From assembly GCA_002335605.1 (NCBI GenBank), contig BEDY01000006.1:744001-808000 (forward strand): a DNA stretch of 64,000 nt, read 5' to 3'. Positions 1 to 12,600 of the stretch are shown here, piece after piece (positions within the stretch are counted from its first letter, which is position 1; every line of letters begins with the position of its first letter). The position numbers and the translations under genes are program-made. The notes under the pieces are model-generated. The model was not told where the DNA came from. It did not search any database and saw nothing but the letters and a program-made list of their open reading frames with translations. The DNA is from Prillingera fragicola (lineage: Eukaryota > Basidiomycota > Tremellomycetes > Trichosporonales > Trichosporonaceae).

Positions 1-20
1 CAACCTCCCCTCTCTTCCCA

Positions 21-556
21 GCATCATCACAGAGGGACGTGCGCTGTCACGCCGTGAACTTGCTCGCCAGCGGTTGCTAGAGTCGACCACCTCGGCGACG
101 GCAACGATGTCGGTGCTGAAGGACCTGTTCACGGGCAGCGTGTGGTCTCTATATCGCCGGATTGCGGGAACACTGGGTGTTGGAGCCGCTTCGCGCGAGT
201 ATATTACCTTTGAGTCACGACTTTTGAGCATCCTCAAGTCGAGGTGTGGTACTCGTTACCACGTTGGCCAACGCTCGTGGTTGCCGGGTACACTGGCTTG
301 CATTCCCCCAAGGATTCTTCCTCGTGTCCTGGCTCTTCTACCTGCCCTTCCTTCGGAGACTGGACCCGCTCCGGTTCCTCCTCCCAAGGTGTACTCGACG
401 ACAAGTCGCTCGGCACCTACGTCGCACTCGACCTCGAGCAGCGACCACGAGGGCGGCGAGGACCTCGTGTCGTCCATCCACACTGCCGGGACTGCCCAAT
501 CGTCAGCAGACAGCAGTGGTCTTGACGGAAGCTGGGTGGGTTTGGAGTCGCAGTAG
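21..556 (+). CDS. 3' end of an unrecognised protein-coding gene (partial)
   Basis: The window opens inside an intron whose pyrimidine-rich end and CAG (ending at 20) are visible. The last exon then runs open to a TAG at 554-556, giving about 178 C-terminal residues. The first part has basic and mixed character (ALSRRELARQRLLES, then LFTGSVWSLYRRIAG). The tail from roughly residue 110 is low-complexity, rich in Ser, Thr and Pro, and ends GSWVGLESQ. No domain that I recognise is present; the 5' part lies outside the window. Two overlapping frames at 246-525 are also open, but they lack an acceptor that would join them, so I take the frame that ends in the Ser/Thr-rich tail. Function is not assigned. 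Confidence 0.5.
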
Positions 557-881
557 GAGTAGAGGCGATATCATCTGTACAACTGTATGCACTTTTCCGA
601 GCAAGTTTTGCGCTGTTGCAGGCGCGGTTGGGTCATGTAGCGAGACATACCGGTACAAGTACAGATTCAGAGTGGCAAGGGACCAGAAGATTCAGGGCCA
701 CCCAACGCGTCGAAATGACGGTGCTTCGAATTCGACGCGCTTCACAACCTTTGGCCACCAACATCATTTATCCTCTGAGCAATCCCTCTTCTCATCCCCA
801 GCCCTTGCCCTCAGTCTCTATGCAGTCAGGCAGCTGGTGAATTTCCTTGCTTGGGACCTGCCTCTCGGACCAACAAGCAGC
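557..881. other. intergenic region upstream of the ELG1-like gene
   Basis: About 325 bp between the partial gene and the ELG1-like start. It is mixed sequence, turning pyrimidine-rich (tcctctgagcaatccctctt) shortly before the start codon, as is common for fungal leaders. The ELG1 frame stays open upstream through this region, but I see no ATG in it after 246, so the start at 882 is preferred. Confidence 0.4.
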
Positions 882-3800
882 ATGGACGGTGACCAGCCAG
901 AGGCTGAGCTGTCGTCGGGGCCGTCCTCTGTGCCGCTCCAAGTCGTCCCTCGTCCGGCCGACAGTGCCCCCACCAATTCTCAGACCAACCGCACGCTTTC
1001 TGGGCTGTGGGGAACAGCCCATTCGTCGTCTTCATCGTCTTTCTTAGAACCATCCAGCTCCGATGAGACAAAAGCATCCCAAGCGGCCGCGAATACAGCA
1101 GGCGCTCAGCGCAAGCGGCGAAAGAAGGTCGACGACGCCGGCCAAGCGAGGCTCGTCTTTGGCGCTGGTGGGATGGGAGTTGGGGCACCACCACCACCAC
1201 CTCCACCAGTAGAGAAGAAGGATACTAGCAAGGTTAGCAAGAAGCGACAGACCAAACGCAAGGGCGAAGGTGGAGGTGAGCGAGTCAACCTATTTGTTAC
1301 TGACGACAACAGACACTACCCAGCCAACGGCGGGACCCTCGTCTGGATCGCAAGCTAAAAAGCGCGGTCGTCAATCGACGGCTGGTCGTTCGGCAGACGG
1401 CATAGTGTTGTCCCCTGACTCGTCGCCCGAGATAGTCGCACTGGCATCATCCTCTGCACCGGACGTCATGGTCCTGGGCTCCACCCGTCCTGTGAACCCT
1501 TTCGTCTCTCGTGCCAACGGTAACGGACGAAACTCGCGTAGCGGATCTGGAGCTCCTATAGACCCTATTCTACTGGACGACAGCGACAACGACGCTCCGA
1601 AGCCCGTAGCACCGACTGGTCCAAAGAAGATAGTGTTTGCCAGTGACACCAAACCGGCGCACTCTTTCTTTGGACGGGGCGTAGGAACTACTGCTTCCGG
1701 CACGACGACACCTGCTACCGTTGGCACTACTGTGGCATCTACCTCGACCTCTGGAATTGCGACACCAATAGAGAAGGTGATGAAGAGGCCGACGCATTCA
1801 TTCTTCAGCCTGGTTGCCCGAGTTCCAGCTCCTGGTACACTCCAGTCTGGTTGGGGCTGTTGCCGCGAGGGTGAGGAGCCACCAGCTCCCTGGCCAGGTG
1901 GAGAGTGGCCTGTCCACCTCGGATACGAAGCCGTCGAGCATGGTGCAGCGATTATTCCTAGGCGTGCGCGGCCAACGCATGTTGAAGACACGAGCGAGGC
2001 ATTTGGCAGCCGAGCTCCTACAACAAACGGTACCCATCAAAGCGGCCTCTCTCGCCAACGATCACCAGCTTCCATCCTACCATTCATTGCCCAACACCCA
2101 GCAATTACTGCCGTCCTGTACGACACGACACAAGATGATGGGCGAGAGTCTTGGTGTGAGCGTCACCGCCCGCGCACGGCATCTGCGGTGCTGGGTAACG
2201 AGGTGGAGGCGACCTATCTACGAGACTGGCTTCAGGCGCTTTCGGTCGGTAGCGCTGGAGACTCGCGCCGCGTTCTTCGCCGCATTCCTCCTCGTCGGGC
2301 CGCAGTCAACCCTGATCGTGCATGGCTTGTGGACGACGCCGGCATTTTTGGCGAGCCATTCACCGAGGATGCCTACGATGACAGTGAGATTCCGGACATT
2401 TACAACGAACCTATCCTGCCTCTCGGTGCGCGTCCAAGGGCATACCCGCAGATCGGCAACTGGGTGGGCAACACGGTGCTCCTTACTGGCCCAGGTGGCA
2501 GTGGCAAGTCGGCCGCCGTGTACGCCGTCGCTTCGGAGCTCGGGTGGGACGTATTTGAGGTTTATCCAGGCATTGGGCGGCGCACTGGAGCCAATCTGAT
2601 GTCGCTTGTCGGAGACGTCGGCAAGAACCACATGGTGCACAGTCGTGACGAAAGCAAGACCAAGAAGACTGCTGCAGATGCAGCCCGAGCACTGTTTGGA
2701 GGAGTGAAAGTCAAGAAGGCGCCTGCGCCGCCCAGCAGCCAGGGCTCAGCGACCGCACCCATCAATCTCGACGATGATGTTCCAGTTGAGCCCAGGGCCA
2801 AGCCAGAGAGCAAGCCGAAGCAGTCTTTGATTCTTATTGACGAGGCCGATATTCTCTTCGAGGAAGAGCAGGGCACATTCTGGTCGACTATCATAGGCCT
2901 GATTGCCGAGTCCCGTCGGCCAGTCGTTATAACTTGCAACGATCTCGAACGAGTCCCTATCGACTACCTTCCGCTCCAAACTATCCTGTACTTTCGTCCA
3001 CCGGCTTCGTATCTCGCCCAGCCGTACCTGTCCGCCATTGCCGAGGCGCACTCGATTCACTGTGACAGCGCGGAGCTGTACGCTCAGTGTTCGAGGTCCT
3101 CACGCCCCGACCTTGTCAATCAGCCGCTGCCGCCAAACGGCAACGAGCCGGAGAACATCTTTGATCTGCGTGCCGCCTTTACACAGTTGCAGCTTGATCG
3201 CAATCATGCTGTCCAGCGCTTGAGCATGATTCAGCCCTCTTCCCAGATCTCTCATGACGAGTCGATGGCAACCGCGGTGTGCGCGCTCGATGCTGCTTCG
3301 TTTGCCGATGCTTTCATTGCCCCGCGACCTTGGGCGCGACTCGAGGTGAGATACTACTGTGGGGCGTACGCTGACCTGCCAGATTACAGAAGTCGATCGC
3401 TTCGCGTCCGGCCCAGACGACCAGACGGTCACTAACTCACTCCTCAAGCCGGACGTCCAAGACATGTATCCGAGTCTGGCTGCGTTCAGCCACTCTGAGG
3501 AGATTGCTGCTGCCGTGGTGGACCTGGCTGGGCATGTGCCTGCCCTTGACAGGGAACAACTGCAGATCAAGCAAACCGCCTACGTTCGAGGACTTCTTCC
3601 TGTTCTGGACCCGGTTGTTCCGCTCACCGCACGGCTGCTGCCGCATCCTACTCTATTCATGGAAACCGTTCCGTTCGTGCGTAACGCCGTAGTCATCGAC
3701 GATGCGCTAGAAGCAGCCGGCAATGCCGCATATGCAGCTGGCGAACTACGCATCAACCGCAAGACTGGGCGAGCTATTCGGGGCACAAACGCCACGCTCA

Positions 3801-3883
3801 GCCATTCCTATCACCGTTACATCGATCTAGCCACAGAGGTACTGCAGACATCGAGGGAGGGAGGGCTTTGTGTAGACTGGTAG
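882..3883 (+). CDS. ELG1: ELG1/ATAD5-type AAA+ ATPase (PCNA-unloading RFC-like large subunit)
   Basis: Spliced model: 882-1275, 1313-3345, 3383-3883, giving 975 residues; both introns are 37 bp. The AAA+ core has a Walker A (GPGGSGKS, about residues 524-531) and a Walker B (LILIDEADILF, about 636-646). Before it stands the W-C-E-R-H-R-P...LRDWL block that marks the Elg1/ATAD5 branch of clamp-loader large subunits. Known for the family: it replaces Rfc1 in an RFC-like complex and removes PCNA from chromatin after replication. The N-terminal third is disordered, with a run of seven prolines, basic patches (KRRKK) and SUMO-interaction-like stretches (PILLDDSDND). Two HSFF motifs are at about residues 248 and 293. 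The start is the first in-frame ATG after a long ATG-free stretch. RFC1 and CTF18 are less likely, as there is no BRCT domain and the flanking block fits ELG1. Confidence 0.85.
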
Positions 3884-4173
3884 ACCATATCATGCGCAGA
3901 GAAGCTCAACATGCGCCAGCTGCCTGGTCTGTATATTATGCATTCATGGCTGCATGAATCGACAGTTGCGTGACGTGAGATTGATGAGATGCGAACCACG
4001 ACTACCCACGACCCTCGATCTTGGGCTCACCTCCACGTCAAGGTCAATTAAGTGAAATGACTTTTCAGGCACGGTAGGCATGTTGCCGCAGTGCGACCGA
4101 AACCTCACCCAACGGCACGCCATTGAAACCACCACGTCACTTGCTCATCTATGTCCGCGTTGTACAGTTTATC

Positions 4174-6055
4174 ATGATACGCCGCCGCCCCGATAACGCC
4201 TCAAACGCTACGAGTAGTGCATTCGCTCATGCAGCCCCAGTCACGCCTCCAAAGGCTGGCGCCAACCCGGCCCTGGCACGAAGCCTGGGAGACAATTCGG
4301 CAAACTCAGCATACTCGCCCCTTCGCCGTCCATCCTCACGCCCGACTTCGATCTATGGCGCTCCCATGCATGGCAGTGCCTTTGATACCTCGGACGGGCG
4401 GTTCATTGGCAGCCCCAGCGGCCCCTCGCAATCGTACGGTGGCTTCGGCGGGGACAACATCGACCTAGGGGGCAACTTTGACAACGACGTAGGCAATGTC
4501 GTGCAGGCGCGCTTCCGTCGAGCTATGCAGCAGATGCGTACGGGAATGAGGGACGCAACAAAACTGGATAGGAGCTGGAGTTTGGTATGGGGGTGAGTCT
4601 ATCTGCGGCGCGAATCTGGATCTACGCGTCTCTGTATGAGGTGGAGGTGACTGACTTTCCAGGGATGCAGAGTTGCGGGCCGCTGTGCTCAAACTCACGT
4701 GAGTTCTCTCTCATTATGGATCTTGGTAGAGACGTTGGCCGTGATCCTGGAGCGGAGAGGTTCGCATGGGAGGCATGGGCGTGGCTTGCTTGGGGCAGGC
4801 TGCGGTACCGCTCACCTGGCGTGCCAGAGCCTTACACGCATCAGCAGGTTCAGGACGGGAAGGGCCTCCAGACTACGTGGACACGAACGCAGAGATTTGC
4901 AAGGCTGTCGCAACATGCGATGAGGCGGACTCCGCCCGACTGAACCAGCAACACCGCGACGATAACTCAGCGATTGCTGACCAGCGCAGCCTGATGAACT
5001 TGTTGTCTCTCGTCCTTCTTTCCCTCTTCCCGTTCTTCTTCCGACCACTATTCTCACGCTCCGCAGCGAACGATCTGGCTGCCTCTCGCATAGCAGAAGC
5101 CGGTTTGTGGTATAATATCCTCATTAACTGGCCGCTGTTCGCGGTCTGTTTCTGGTTCAACGCTCTGTGGGGTCCTGACATTGCTCGTCGCGCGCAAGCG
5201 TGTCTGAATCCAGCGTAGGTACACATCAGAGGCGCTGTCGACTAATTGCGACAGGTACCGCACTGCATCGTCTGCCTCAAGCCCAAACCCGACCCCCACT
5301 TTTAGTTCCAATCCAACAGCCTGGGCTTGGCTCACCGCTACTCGCTTGCTGCTTATCTCGGACTTTACTCTGATATCTCGAAGCTTGGCACTAGTTCCGG
5401 TTATTGGAAGGCCCGTGGGACTTGCATACATGTGTCTTATCAACTCCTACTATGCCTATGAGTGAGTACATAAACTGGTAAAAGTTGAAAACGATCTAAC
5501 GCTGTGCAGATGGGTATTTGCTTCGCGTCAATGGCCCCTCGAGTACCGATGCTTCTACGTGGGGGATCGCGCTGCGTTCATGTTTGGGTTTGGTAAGTTT
5601 GAGGCAATGAAGCGGCTGCGGGCCTTACTGACGGCATAAGGACTGCCGGTGACTCTCATCACATCGTTTGGGCCTCCGCTCGTGAACATGGCCATTTTCG
5701 CCTTGCTGTATCCCTTTGTTCGTCATCCTGCTCTCATCGAGGACAATGCTGACCGCTGTTACAGTTGCTTATCCAGGCTTTACAGTCACGGCCCCCAACG
5801 GATCGTCATGACCTCCTTCCATCAACACCCTCGCCTTCGGCCTCAGCGCCTACCACACCAACGAAAGAGTCCTTTGGCCCACTATTTCCCCACATTGACG
5901 GCAAAGGACGGATCCAGGCGCGCATCCCACTCTTCTTCTTCGCGCGTCATGCGTTGGATGGCTTGCGCTGGCTGGCCGATGCTATTGGTCGTGAACGAGG
6001 CGGGTCACATCGTGACCGGGCCATGGGGGCAAGGCCGGGGAAGCGGCCTTTCTAG
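4174..6055 (+). CDS. EI24-family multi-pass membrane protein
   Basis: Seven-exon model: 4174-4592, 4663-4698, 4828-5214, 5255-5461, 5510-5592, 5641-5717, 5765-6055, giving 499 residues. The second intron (4699-4827) is the least certain. A disordered N-terminus precedes RFRRAMQQMRTGMRDATK, which corresponds to the amphipathic start of EI24 proteins. Hydrophobic segments follow (MNLLSLVLLSLFPFFF, then LINWPLFAVCFWFNALW). The family signature then appears across two exon joins: CLINSYYAYEW, followed by FMFGFGLPVTLIT, matching LLYSLYxFEYRW and YFGFGLPLAxLT of animal EI24. Known for the family: an ER-resident protein linked to autophagy and stress responses in animals; yeasts have uncharacterised relatives. 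The C-terminal segment IPLFFFARHALDGLRWLADA matches the last membrane helix. The start at 4174 is preferred over an in-frame ATG at 4123. Confidence 0.75.
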
Positions 6056-6974
6056 ATCCTAGAAGACTGCTTTGGCCCTTCTGAGCAAGGGTGGCGACGA
6101 TCACACAAAGGTACAGGCATTCAACTCCACAGGGGTGCACAGGATTGTAAACTGAATGCAAGCCGTCGCTCGAGACGAGACACCGCAGGAATGATGGCTG
6201 TTCATTCCTGTGACTGTGACACTTCACTGCCCCCACGGGTCACAGGCACCATGTAATCTCTCTAGAGTATGCAACACGACTGTAGCGATGTGCGCAATCC
6301 ACCTCATTGGCCAACGATATGTGATCCGTTCAGCGGCCCGAGTTCTACGGGAACTGTGCGTTTCGTCAAACGCAGATCAGGCACGACCCGCCCGTTCAGG
6401 TTTCGACGCGGAGTATCATTGTCAAGCACGGGTAGATACTGAAGGGATCTGGGCATTCCATCATCGTCAAGTGGGAGGGATCTGGCATGTCGACATTGCT
6501 CCGGACTTGCCTCTCAAGGGACATATCATTCCGGTCGTCCTTATCTGCCGCCTCGCGAGATCTCACGCGGTTGACGCAGCCTATGCGCGCCATGCGGGGC
6601 CTGTTGTCTGGCTGATGGCATTCAACAGGACTGCCGCCTCTGTGTCTCTGCGTATTTACCCATGTATCCCGTGGCGGCGCTTAACTCGGCGTCAGGCCCA
6701 AACATGAGAGCCTGGGTCGTCCCAGCGTCCGCGTCCATCGGGCATCGCAAGGTCATGTACAGGCACCGCGGTGTCGATCCATGACTGTTCCCCCTGTCCG
6801 AGACAACCTGGACCGGCCCACTGTTCCATTTCTAACAGTGGCATGCATGGCAAGTCTTGCCCTTTTTTCCGATAGGACCAATCACTGCGGCGGTGCGAGC
6901 CACACACCCCTGCATGGAACACGGCGTTGAAGGTTGTGGTCAAGAGCAGAGGCCTGGGCCCCGGTGCATCTGGT

Positions 6975-6990
6975 GCAGATCTGGATCTGC
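6975..6990. repeat. perfect 7-bp inverted repeat with 2-bp centre
   Basis: GCAGATC-TG-GATCTGC is an exact palindromic pair in the gene-poor region, about 2.7 kb before the Zn2Cys6 start. It could be a binding site for a dimeric regulator or simply chance; nothing else supports function. Confidence 0.5.
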
Positions 6991-8496
6991 TGCAGCATGA
7001 CCGGGCCAATAAGAGTGGTCGACACTGGGCCTTAATGGGCTGAAGCTCTTCCAGGAGCTGCCAAAATAGGTACAGGCACCGATCGCCTCTACTCCAGTTC
7101 ACTGGCTGCGAAGCTCAAGCGCTCAAAGGGATGGAAGTCATGCATGCACAGGGTAAAGGCTCTATCGTGCCGGCTAGTAACGGATGGAACACGGCTAGAA
7201 CACGCGCTCCTGTGGCCGCGTGTGGACTCTTCATGCGTATAGCTTGTAGGCCATTGTACCATTGTAGGAAAGCGGCCCATCGGCCAGCGGTCCCATGTCC
7301 ACACCCACTCCTATACTGCGACGCCACTACCACATCCCCCACCCGCGCCACTACATGTTGAATGCTCTCCGGCGATGGGTTCCTGCCCGAGTTGCCCTCG
7401 CAAGACTTGCGACATGCATGATGTTAGCCGCTGCGCGACTTGCGACCATGTGTCATGCGTGTGACCTCGCGTCGTACGCGGGTACCGTGGGCAACCGTTG
7501 ACAACCACGAGCGACTCAGGCCTGCTATGACAGATCGTGTGCCTTTTGTCCAGCACGTGCGAGGTACGGCAGTTAAAACTGTGTGTGTGTCAACCCTACC
7601 TGACTCCTGGCCAAGAATTACGGGGATGGTATGCCTTGGATCTTGAGCGAAAGTCGTCGTCAGATGTTGACGGTACCTGGCGTTCGAGATGTAGGCCACA
7701 GGGGTGCGGATCGACGCCCGATCACCTGAACCTCACGTCCTGCCAGAGTCAGACGATCCGTCGAAGCCAGGCGTGCATGTAGATCCCAGAACACAGGAAT
7801 ACGTGATGGCGGGAGGTGGGGGTCCGTCAGCTACGACCAGCAATACAGTCTAGCGCGTGTCCCGTATGGAAAGGCCCACGCAGCATGGTCGGATTTGCGT
7901 AGGGATATGCCTCGGGTAATCAACTCTTGATGAGAAGCCCCTGGTCGTTGAGTTTCCGGAGGAGTCACGAGCCGCGGGACCTGTGGGAGAGTAGACTCAA
8001 GTTCGAGTACTACATAGGACTGTTGTGTGACCTGTGTGTGGCGTGCAGACTTTGTCGAGGCTGTGGCAGACAGGGAATGCATGGTGCTGCAAGCATGGGG
8101 TCTATGATTTGCGACAATAGTTGTTGCGCTTGGAGCACAAAAGCGCCAGCCATAGTGAGCCTTGCAGAAATGAGAGGCGCGCCGAAGACGCGAACGGCGG
8201 CGTCAAGTAGTTGGGGGCGTGTAGAGGAGATCTGTGCGCGTTTACCTTGATCGGGGTATTTTGACCGTGGGGGATTTCAGCACGGTGGCGGTGACTACAG
8301 GGCAATGCGGAGTGCCTGTCGATTCGTCCGTCCCTGATCTTCCCTACATCTCTGAGGGGGTCCAGGTCGGGCTGATGACCAGTGACCCTGAGACTGTGGA
8401 ATGGAACGGGCCGTCATTGTCTAGGCCGTCGCCCTGATGACTCCTGCATCGACGCATCGACGCGCGACACGAGCGACAGTGTCCCAATGGCCAGCA

Positions 8497-8568
8497 CTGC
8501 ACCGGCGGAGCCAGCCCCGGCCAGCCCAGCCGGCAACCAGTGAGCCAGCCAGTGAGCCCAGCCAGCAA
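8497..8568. repeat. CAGCC-rich short tandem repeat
   Basis: A run of imperfect CCAGCC and CCAGTGAGCC units, with an exact 10-base unit at 8537-8546 and 8549-8558. It is non-coding in all frames that I examined. Confidence 0.6.
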
Positions 8569-8838
8569 ACCAGACAATGCCCGGGCTCATGACCTGATCA
8601 AACAGATCTGGTTGCTCAGATGGCCCGACTGAGATGTTATCCAGCGGCGCCGCGCAGCCAACCAGACAGGTCTCGCCAGAGATGTCAACCTGACGCGCGA
8701 TCCGCATCTGTCATCTACAATAAGAACGTTGCACAACGCATCGCCCACCCCCCTCTTGCGAACCAGAATCACCATTCTTTGGCCGACCACCAGCGATATT
8801 TACCAGTGCCGAATAACCGTCCGGACCCGTTCCTATCA

Positions 8839-8920
8839 CCGTGCGCCCGTACCCCCTAGATCGCAGATCCCCAGCCATTCCCTCGCACCCACTGTCAGAA
8901 CACTCCGTGCGCCCGTACCC
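8839..8920. repeat. pair of 16-bp direct repeats
   Basis: CCGTGCGCCCGTACCC occurs exactly at 8839-8854 and again at 8905-8920, 66 bp apart, upstream of the Zn2Cys6 gene. This may be a repeated regulator site or a small duplication. Confidence 0.6.
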
Positions 8921-9530
8921 ACACCGCCGAAAGTGATCACCTCTTGGACCTCCGTCGCCTGACACTTATCAAAGTGTCGAGCATTATCCAACCGTTTTTT
9001 CCTGTCCATCACTCTGTTCTTTGTCATCGGTCGACCAAAAAGCCCGACCGTTGGCTTTAGCGTCGCGTGCCTAGACGACGAGCAACGCCCTAGACTCCAC
9101 CAGGGATCGCCTTTGCTCATTTTGCGCCCGCCTTTCGTTTTCCGCCGGTGACAAAGTCGGCCTCCACCTGTGAGTCGTGTCTGTTGCTGGGCTTTACAGA
9201 GATTATGGTCTCCCACCCATGCCTACCATGCAACAACAGCTATATCGGTATTGCAAACCTGACGCGAAGGCAGTCCTCCCACAGCTCCTCGTCGCCGCAA
9301 AACCGGATCGTGTCTTCGGCGCGCCGGTCTACACGAACCTCCACCGCCCGTCACTTCCCGATCCAAACTTCCTTCAACCTTTGGCCCGCCCACTCCAGTA
9401 GGGCGTATCTGGCCTAATCCTACCGGCCTCAGGACCTGCTGTGCTTGCTTCAGACTGCCTTGATTAGTCGACGTCGACAGCAGGAGCCTTTCAGTCAGCG
9501 GCAATAGTCAAGCACGCAGGCTTGTACTTG

Positions 9531-9619
9531 GTGAGTGGGTTGCCAAAGTCTTCTTCGGTTCCCGCCTGGGCCACCTGGGTACCTGGGCCGCCGTTCAACG
9601 TTGACTAACACTACCGCAG
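9531..9619 (+). other. predicted 5' UTR intron of the Zn2Cys6 gene
   Basis: GTGAGT at 9531, a GACTAAC branch-like sequence and CTACCGCAG ending at 9619. It lies 76 bp before the ATG, so the leader is probably spliced. Confidence 0.55.
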
Positions 9620-9694
9620 TCGCGCTTGCATCTCGAGACTTGGCCAATTACTGGCATCCAGACCCACCACAACGTACTCATCGTGCTTTGTCTA

Positions 9695-12600
9695 ATGACA
9701 AACCCCCTCAATCACGGGTCAACAGACCCACTGCAACGGCACCGTCATCCAGGCCACTCATTTCAGCAGCCAATCCCCGAATACCTATCCAGCTACCAGC
9801 AGGCTCATCATCACGAGGGATTCGAGGGCGGTCTAACCTCCGGAGGATCACAGGGGGTGCATCACTCTCCATCGCACCAGCATGGGTACGCATCTCTCCC
9901 AGTGAGCATGGAGCAGCGCCGACCCCATCTCAGTGTGGTTGTGCCTCATGAAATGACGCCCACCATTACATTCGACTATGCGCACCCCCATCAGCACCCC
10001 AGCCAGTCCCATTCTCAGCCAGGGCCTCAGCAAATGTCACCTCAAATGTACGACGGGAGTTTTGTTGACGGGTCGTCGGCACAATCCTCGAATGTGAACC
10101 AGCAAGGAGGGGCTTTTTCTGGATATCCCGGCGGCAATGAGGGTACTCAGGTTTACCTCAACCTGCCACCACACGAGTGGGCGGCGCAGACTTCTGTTCA
10201 GCAGTCTCCCACCACCTCGACCGCTCGCAACGCTACTGGAGCCGCCAAGGTTCCCCGCCACCAGTTTACCGCATGTGGCGCATGTCGTCACCGTCGAGTC
10301 AAATGCGACTTGCGCGCCAGGCAAGAAGAGGCCGAGCGAGAGGCAACTCAAGAGGAGACTCAAGGTGCCAACAGTGGACCAATCCGTCGTCGCAAAGTCA
10401 GCTGTACCAACTGCCAGGAGCGTGGCACCAACTGCGTGTAAGTGCGACGAGTTTGACAGACTGCACGAACAATCCTGACGTTCAAGTGATGAGTATGCGC
10501 CGCTTAAGGCCGCGAAGCAGCTTCGCCGAGGGAAACGCATCTCAGAGATCGAAATGCTTTACGGCAAGTCGGCGACCGAGGCAGCTCTCGCATCTCAAGG
10601 TGATGACACGGATCGCTCCAACAGCCCTACAGGTCGCAAGGGCGAGCGTCTCCCCGAGCTCACACGAGAATTCTTTGACTCTGCCTTCTTTCGCACATTT
10701 GTCAACCAACGTACGTCCATCGGCACCCATTATCGAGATGCACTCTAACTGAGCTCACAGGTCCTCTTATTGAGCCTGGAGAGTTTGTGACTCGGTACTT
10801 CTCAAAGCCTATCCCTTGCGCGGCGGGAATGGGCCCCGAGGGCGCTATCCTATGCCACACTCTCTACGCCTGGGCCGTCTCATACGGTGTTGACGAGCGT
10901 GGACAGCTTGACGTGCCCGATGGAGGTGGCGAGCCGGTTGGCCCCGTCAATCTCATCGCGGTCAGTGAGCCTGCGCTGCGTCGTGAACGCGACCGCCAGA
11001 GGAGGATGGAGAAGACAAACAGGGTTGTCCGTGTTGTGCTGCGAGAAATCGACGAGCTTGGTCTTCTTCGCAGGCCGTCGATTGACGGTGTGCGGGCTTT
11101 GCTTTTAATCCTGCCTTTGACCGAAGGTACGTCGTATGCAAACCGAGCCTGTACTTCGCTGACACCTGCCAGACATATCCTCTCCTGTCGAACGTCAAGC
11201 CATGTACGCAGCTGCTCTTTCGCAGGTTACGATTCTCTGCTCGTCGCAGGGTGTGGGTTATGATGGCCTTCCATCGGCTCAGCCTCCCAGCCCAGGCAAG
11301 GGTGAAGAGGAAGTGCAGAGACTCGTTCGCATGCGCACCTTCTCCTACGCTTTCGTGCACGAGTCCATCACCGTTGGTCTCCGCGGTGGCAATCTTGCTC
11401 TGATGGACGACGAGGATCTGGCCAATCTTCCTGGGGCCGTTGAGAGTCAGCAGCTTCAGCTCCACTTCCACAGCTCCGCCCGCATTACCCACGTTCAGAT
11501 CCGGTTAGCTGTAAGTTTCATCATGTGGAGCATTTCTAACAAGCAGATGGCATGTCGCCTCATTCACAAGGAACTTACCGGTGCGCGTGCGCGTCGACGC
11601 GAGATGGTCTCTGTTGAGGGTGTCAATGCCGCCTGGGAGGCTCTCGACCAACTATGGGACGAGTTCGAGAGCATCAAGCGCGACGGCAGTCTGCTCACTG
11701 CATTCCGCCCGTATGACGAAGTGGTTCGCTACGCTGACTGCTGGGTACGCTTATCTCCAATTTCATTGGTTCATGCTGACGGGCAAAGAAAGCATTCCTC
11801 TTGGAGGCACACAGTGCCATTCGACAAGCCCTCGAGGACCGTCTTGAGCGCGCCGAGTCGGCGGCGTCAATGGTCAAAACCGACAGCCACTCTCGTTCGG
11901 TTTCTCCCGTGGCTCCGTCCAAGAACATGGCTCTTCTGCGGCAGCTTTTCGACCTGGCTCGCAGCAAGGTGGACATCTGCGCTCGCCAGGTGATGACCAT
12001 TATTCGCACTCATGCCGGTTCACCACTTTTCGAGTGGGACGCAAGTCTCATCCGGGACTGGATTTACCACGCCGCTATTCAGCGCGCCGGTGATGGCGCA
12101 TCTGACGAGGAACTTGCGCTTTGTCTGCAGTCGTTGACTGAATTCCGTTGGGGATTTGCAAAGTCGCTCGACCGTTCACAAGAGTACGTCTTTCCCGTTG
12201 TCATTCGTGCAGTAATTTTTTCTGACACTACAGACTTCGCAAGACGTGGTTTGATGGCCGGAACAGCAACTCTAACGACATGATGGGCATGTCTGACACC
12301 GCTGGGACCAGTGCTGCCCAGTCGTCGCTCTCCGAGTCGCCGTTCATGTCGCCAACAGTCGAGACCAAGGCTACTGCTGAGGCTCCCTTGAATGTCCCTC
12401 AGCGTCACGGATCATGGACCTCGGCTGCTCCCACTGGCCGCCTCTCGCCCAACCTCTCTCAGCACGCCGAGTCGCCAGTCATGTCGTCGCACGGCCAGAG
12501 CTCGCCGTACAACGTCTTCCAGGGCTCGCCGGCTCATGGTGGCGGTCCCCTCCAGCAGCAACAGGCTCAGGCTCACCTTCAGCATCAACACATGCACCAG

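Larger units (their letters stand above)
6056..9694. other. long gene-poor region upstream of a Zn2Cys6 factor
   Basis: About 3.6 kb with only short, unconserved open frames that start at non-ATG codons or lack coding character. It contains a perfect 16-base inverted repeat, a 16-base direct repeat and a CAGCC-rich tandem array (listed separately). The last part looks transcribed: a typical intron (9531-9619, GTGAGT to CTACCGCAG with a GACTAAC branch site) ends shortly before the start codon. I see no convincing protein gene or tRNA. Confidence 0.5.

Noticed and set aside
10321..10364. GC-AG intron inside the zinc cluster
   Set aside because: Removing it deletes 44 bases and takes the last three cysteines out of frame.
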